From assembly GCA_903872505.1 (NCBI GenBank), contig CAIQKV010000080.1, positions 1 to 36,402 of the forward strand: a stretch of 36,402 nt of DNA. The letters are read 5' to 3'. Within the stretch, counting starts at the first letter, position 1, and every line of letters starts with the position of its first letter. The notes under the pieces were generated by a model. That model saw only the letters and a list, made by a program, of their open reading frames with translations, had not been told where the DNA came from and did no database searches. This document shows, one piece after another, positions 33,327 to 36,402 of this stretch. A program made the position numbers and the translations under genes. The stretch is from an uncultured Opitutia bacterium (lineage in GTDB: Bacteria; Verrucomicrobiota; Verrucomicrobiia; Opitutales; Opitutaceae).

Positions 33327-35657
33327 TCAGGCCGGGGCCAGCAGCGTCAGCTTCACCGCCACGCGCAGGGTGCCGCTGCGGCCGCGCTGGCGGAGCGTGA
33401 GCCGCGGCTGCGTCTCCGCGTGCTTCCACGCGAACTGGATGACCTCCCAGCGTGCCTCGACGGCGGTGCGGCGCGGATCCATCAGGGGCAGTTGGTCTAT
33501 CCGGGCCTCGACCCCGTCCGGGATGATCAATTCAGCGCGGGCCCGGCGGCCCTCGATGATTACCCGGCCGGATTCCAGGCGCATCGGCAGCCGGGTCGTC
33601 CAGTGAAAGATGGCGCCTTCGCCTTTTTCGACCGCCCAGTCGTCGGTGATGACAAACCGGTCCGGGCCGGGCGAATCCCACGTGCGGTGCCAGCGCGTGA
33701 ACCAGCCCTCCCAGCCGGGGGTGGCATCGATCGTGGCGTGGAAGCGCGTGGCGTCACCGCTGCCCTGCGGCTTGACGTCGGCGCGGATCGGATTCTTGGG
33801 CGCCGGCCGCTCGGTGTCGCTCCACGGCGTGAGCATGGTGTGCCGCTGGGCGTGCTTGAGCTCGTTGGCGATGGGGTTGGCATAGTCCACGCAGCCGAAA
33901 TCGAAGGCGAAGCTGTCGCCGGCGCACTCGAGGACAAAGCTGCCCTTGTCCTCGTGCTGGTGGTCGCCGTCCGCCTTGTTGCCGAGGATGAAGAGCTTCA
34001 CGAACTCGGGCCCCAGCCGACGGACGGAGGCCATGTAACCCAGGTCCGGCATGGTGCTGAAGGGCGCGAGCGCGGGCCCCTCCGCCGGGATCTCGTGGTC
34101 GAGGCGCAGGATGGCGAGCATGGGCGCGACCCCCGCGCGCCGGACGGATTTCCGGTACAGCGTGACCCAATGCGACTGCGGCATGAGCCAGGCGAGAAAC
34201 GCGAGCGCCTCGCCGAACACGAAGTTCGCGTCGCCGGTGAGAATCATGTCCTGGCCGTCATCGGTCGAAAGCAGCATCTCGGCGAGCCGGTCCGTGCGGA
34301 AGAGCGGTTCGGGCACGAGGGCGCGCAGGTCCCGCTGGCGGCCGCGGCTGTAGAGCAGGGCGGAGACCGCGGTTTGCTGCGCCACCCAGCTGAAGTACGA
34401 CGGGCCCTCCACGTAGCCGCCGTCAGGCAGCAGGGCGTGGGCGAGGTTGTCCAGCAGGTTGGCCCAGGCGATGTCCGTGTGCGGCGCGACCCGGGACGGC
34501 GGCCGGGGAAAATTTCCCGGGCGGGCGGGCATGCACTGCTCGAGCACCAGCAGGCCGTAGAGCCGGCCCGGGGTGATGCCGCAAAGCTGGTTGGTGTGAT
34601 ACATGTACTCCCACCACCAGGAGGCGTGGCACATGGAGCCGTGCGCCTCGGTGGCGAGCCGGCGCAAGATGAGGTCGCGGCCGAGCGGCGTGAACCACTC
34701 GCCGCACAGGTCGAGGATCATGGCGCATTCCCACCCGACCAGCGATTGCGCGAAACCGCGCTGGTCCCAGTTGGCGCCGCGCATGTGCGCAAAGAAAACA
34801 TCCTCCCAATGGTCGCAGTGCACGAGGCTCAGGGCGAAGCGCGCGGCCCGCCGGCAGAGTTCCTTGTCCTGCCACAGCATCCCGGCCTGGGCGGCGAACG
34901 GGCCGTGCAGCATGATCTGCTTCCCCATGTCCCGCTCGCGGCGGAAGACATTGAAGTTCCAGAAATTGGTGTGCTCGCCGATGAGGGGTTCCGGCTGCGT
35001 CCGCCGCGCCTTCTCGGCCAGCTGGCGCAGTTCGCGCGTGGCGGGGGACTGCGCGAACTCCCGCCGCGCGGCCGCGAGTTCTTCTGTGTTGATCATCAGG
35101 CCGTAGGTCGGCGTGAAGGCCGGCTGGAAATCCGGCGGCTGCAGGTAGAGGTCCCACTTTTCGTCATAGCCCGCCCACTGGGCGAGATAATCGGGGAGGC
35201 GAGTGGTGCTCTGCAGGCCGAACCACAGCAGCCAGCCGGAGCTGGCGACGGGATGCGGGTGGCGCACCTCGACGGTGAGCGAGCGGATTTGCCGGGCGCC
35301 GTCGAGCGGCAGCCACTCCTCGTGCCGCGTGGCCCCGCAGGGCCGGCCGGTGCGGGCGCGCGGCCCGGCGTCGGTCTCGGCCGCGAGCTGAATGACGCTG
35401 TCCTCCGGCAGGTTGAGGCAGACGATCAGGCGATCGTACGCGGAGCAGTCCAGCCGGTCGTAGCGCCGGTGCAGACGGAGCACCAGCCCGTCGGGTGCCG
35501 GGCGCGCCCAGCTGAAGGACACGAACGACCAGCCGGGGGCGAATTTCAGGCCGGTGACTCCGGGGGTGTCCGTCGTCCATTGGTCGAATTCCCGGAGGCG
35601 CTCCTCAAAAAACGCCTCAAAGATCGCTTCCGCGCAGTTGATCGGGGTGGGTCGCAT
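33327..35657 (-). CDS. Heparinase II/III-fold protein, copy 5
   Basis: A 776-residue protein nearly collinear with copy 2: N356 (YMYHTNQLCG) and Y421 (PDGGYVEGPSYFSW) fall on the same residue numbers, and GDHQHEDKGSFVLECAGDSFAFDFG is shared almost letter for letter. Domain order is beta-sandwich, alpha-toroid, heparinase II/III beta domain. No signal peptide is present with the ATG at 35657 (MRPTPINCAEAIFEAFFEERL); an in-frame upstream ATG at 35702 adds fifteen residues not shared with copy 2. Unlike copy 2 it has no MocD/MocE genes behind it. It is divergent from the second LacI-type gene, its likely controller. Beta-elimination on a uronate-containing oligosaccharide is inferred. Confidence 0.9.
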   Translation of the reverse strand: MRPTPINCAEAIFEAFFEERLREFDQWTTDTPGVTGLKFAPGWSFVSFSWARPAPDGLVLRLHRRYDRLDCSAYDRLIVCLNLPEDSVIQLAAETDAGPRARTGRPCGATRHEEWLPLDGARQIRSLTVEVRHPHPVASSGWLLWFGLQSTTRLPDYLAQWAGYDEKWDLYLQPPDFQPAFTPTYGLMINTEELAAARREFAQSPATRELRQLAEKARRTQPEPLIGEHTNFWNFNVFRRERDMGKQIMLHGPFAAQAGMLWQDKELCRRAARFALSLVHCDHWEDVFFAHMRGANWDQRGFAQSLVGWECAMILDLCGEWFTPLGRDLILRRLATEAHGSMCHASWWWEYMYHTNQLCGITPGRLYGLLVLEQCMPARPGNFPRPPSRVAPHTDIAWANLLDNLAHALLPDGGYVEGPSYFSWVAQQTAVSALLYSRGRQRDLRALVPEPLFRTDRLAEMLLSTDDGQDMILTGDANFVFGEALAFLAWLMPQSHWVTLYRKSVRRAGVAPMLAILRLDHEIPAEGPALAPFSTMPDLGYMASVRRLGPEFVKLFILGNKADGDHQHEDKGSFVLECAGDSFAFDFGCVDYANPIANELKHAQRHTMLTPWSDTERPAPKNPIRADVKPQGSGDATRFHATIDATPGWEGWFTRWHRTWDSPGPDRFVITDDWAVEKGEGAIFHWTTRLPMRLESGRVIIEGRRARAELIIPDGVEARIDQLPLMDPRRTAVEARWEVIQFAWKHAETQPRLTLRQRGRSGTLRVAVKLTLLAPA

Positions 35658-35734
35658 GGGAGGGAGCCAGCGAAGTACCTTTGCCGGCTCCCGGCAACTC
35701 AATGTCCGGCCGGAGCTGTCTTCCTGGTGGTCGC

Positions 35735-35822
35735 GGTGGGGTGCAATCCACGGAAAATCCTCCGGGGCCGGACCCCACCACCCGGAGCCTGAAAAAATGC
35801 CTCGTTGCGTCGGGATTTTTTC
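35735..35822. promoter_or_regulatory. Two inverted repeats in the copy 5/LacI divergent promoter region
   Basis: GGTGGGGT at 35735-35742 pairs with ACCCCACC at 35772-35779, and GAAAAAAT at 35791-35798 pairs with ATTTTTTC at 35815-35822. Both lie in the 201-base gap between the divergent genes. The CTACATGTAG-type element found before copy 2 is absent here. Operator function is a guess. Confidence 0.3.
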
Positions 35823-35858
35823 TCTTTAGTTTCACCGGATCGTCAGTCGAGGAACCCC

Positions 35859-36402
35859 ATGGAAAAACGCGTCACCCTGCGGGATATTGCCAAGGTCGCC
35901 GGCGTGCATTTCACCACGGTGGGGCTTGCCCTCCGCAATGACTCGCGGATCAAGCCCGTCACCGTCGCCCGGGTGCAGGCGGTTTCGCGCACGCTCGGCT
36001 ACACGCGCGACGCCATGCTATCCGCGCTCACGGCCTACCGGCACAGCGGCACGAGCCACTTTGCCGGGGTGATCGCCTGCATCACCACGTACGATGCCGC
36101 CACGCTGAAGACCAACCCCACCGAGCTTCGGATGATCGAGGCGGCCACGGTGTGCGCGCGCTCGCAGGGCTTCGCCCTGGAATCCTTCCAAATCAACGCG
36201 CCGGGGATGACAGGCCGGCTCATGAGCCGGATGCTGCGCGCCCGCGGCATCCAAGGCGTGCTGTTGTCGCCCCGGATGCCCTTGCCCTCGCCGATGCCGG
36301 ACATGGAGTGGGAGCATTTTTCCACGGTGGCGATCGGCTACTCCATCACCCGGCCCCGGGTGCACCGGGTCTGCACGCATCACGCCTACAACACCCGGCT
36401 GA
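35859..36402 (+). CDS. LacI-type transcriptional regulator, copy 2 (partial, 3' end outside window)
   Basis: 181 codons are visible before the right edge. The N-terminus MEKRVTLRDIAKVAGVHFTTV followed by GLALRND and RTLGYTRDAMLSALTAYRH is nearly identical to residues 1-60 of the regulator at 12591, including the unusual recognition helix, so both probably bind related sites. The effector domain start is more diverged (ACITTYDAATLKTNPTELRM) but keeps QINAPGMTG, ARGIQGVLLSPR and HRVCTHHAYN. It is divergent from heparinase copy 5. Confidence 0.92.
   Translation, partial: MEKRVTLRDIAKVAGVHFTTVGLALRNDSRIKPVTVARVQAVSRTLGYTRDAMLSALTAYRHSGTSHFAGVIACITTYDAATLKTNPTELRMIEAATVCARSQGFALESFQINAPGMTGRLMSRMLRARGIQGVLLSPRMPLPSPMPDMEWEHFSTVAIGYSITRPRVHRVCTHHAYNTRL

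Noticed and set aside
1..36402. Mobile elements, tRNA or rRNA genes, CRISPR arrays, riboswitches, sulfatases
   Set aside because: I looked for transposase or integrase motifs, short direct repeat arrays, CCA-ended cloverleaf segments and C-x-P-x-R sulfatase signatures and saw none. The absence of sulfatases argues against a sulfated fucan as main substrate.

Overview
The window is high-GC bacterial DNA that reads as one carbohydrate-catabolism locus, most likely from a Verrucomicrobiota bacterium of the Opitutaceae type. That assignment is inference. It rests on base composition, on a TonB-dependent receptor with a short SPFTV-type N-terminal motif and no SusD partner, on LacI-type regulators beside lyase-like genes, and on many paralogous glycan enzymes. 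No rRNA, tRNA, CRISPR array, insertion sequence or phage gene was recognised.

Layout. (1) 1-720, minus: 5' part of a heparinase II/III-fold gene (copy 1) running off the left edge. (2) 889-8354, plus: a KdgF-like cupin, an alpha/alpha-toroid protein of unknown function, an MFS sugar transporter, a secreted malectin/pectate-lyase-like beta-helix protein and an aldose 1-epimerase. (3) 8398-12230, minus: heparinase-fold copy 2, then a MocD-like membrane desaturase and a MocE-like Rieske ferredoxin with overlapping ends; a LacI-type regulator (12591-13625) is divergent from this group. (4) 13680-23478, minus: a TonB-dependent receptor closed by a strong terminator, then GH29 alpha-L-fucosidase, heparinase-fold copy 3, a second MFS transporter and a RhaT-type transporter. 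(5) 24055-28645, plus: a Gfo/Idh/MocA oxidoreductase and a large secreted clan GH-D-like glycosidase. (6) 28677-29573, minus: a YihV-like PfkB sugar kinase. (7) 29758-33134, plus: Tat-exported heparinase-fold copy 4 and a polysaccharide deacetylase, followed by a 100-bp remnant of a lost heparinase-fold gene. (8) 33327 to the right edge: heparinase-fold copy 5 divergent from a second, incomplete LacI-type gene, a duplicate of the copy 2/LacI arrangement.

How it may work together (inference). Exported enzymes (fucosidase, beta-helix protein, GH-D-like enzyme, Tat-exported copy 4) trim a deoxysugar- and probably uronate-containing glycan. The TonB receptor, two MFS carriers and RhaT bring products inward. 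Copies 1, 2, 3 and 5 show no export signal and may cleave oligosaccharides inside the cell. The cupin, epimerase, oxidoreductase and kinase would process the monomers. The MocD/MocE pair, co-directional with copy 2, could oxidatively remove O-methyl groups from a methylated sugar. A 14-bp near-palindrome recurring in four intergenic regions is a candidate shared operator or promoter element.
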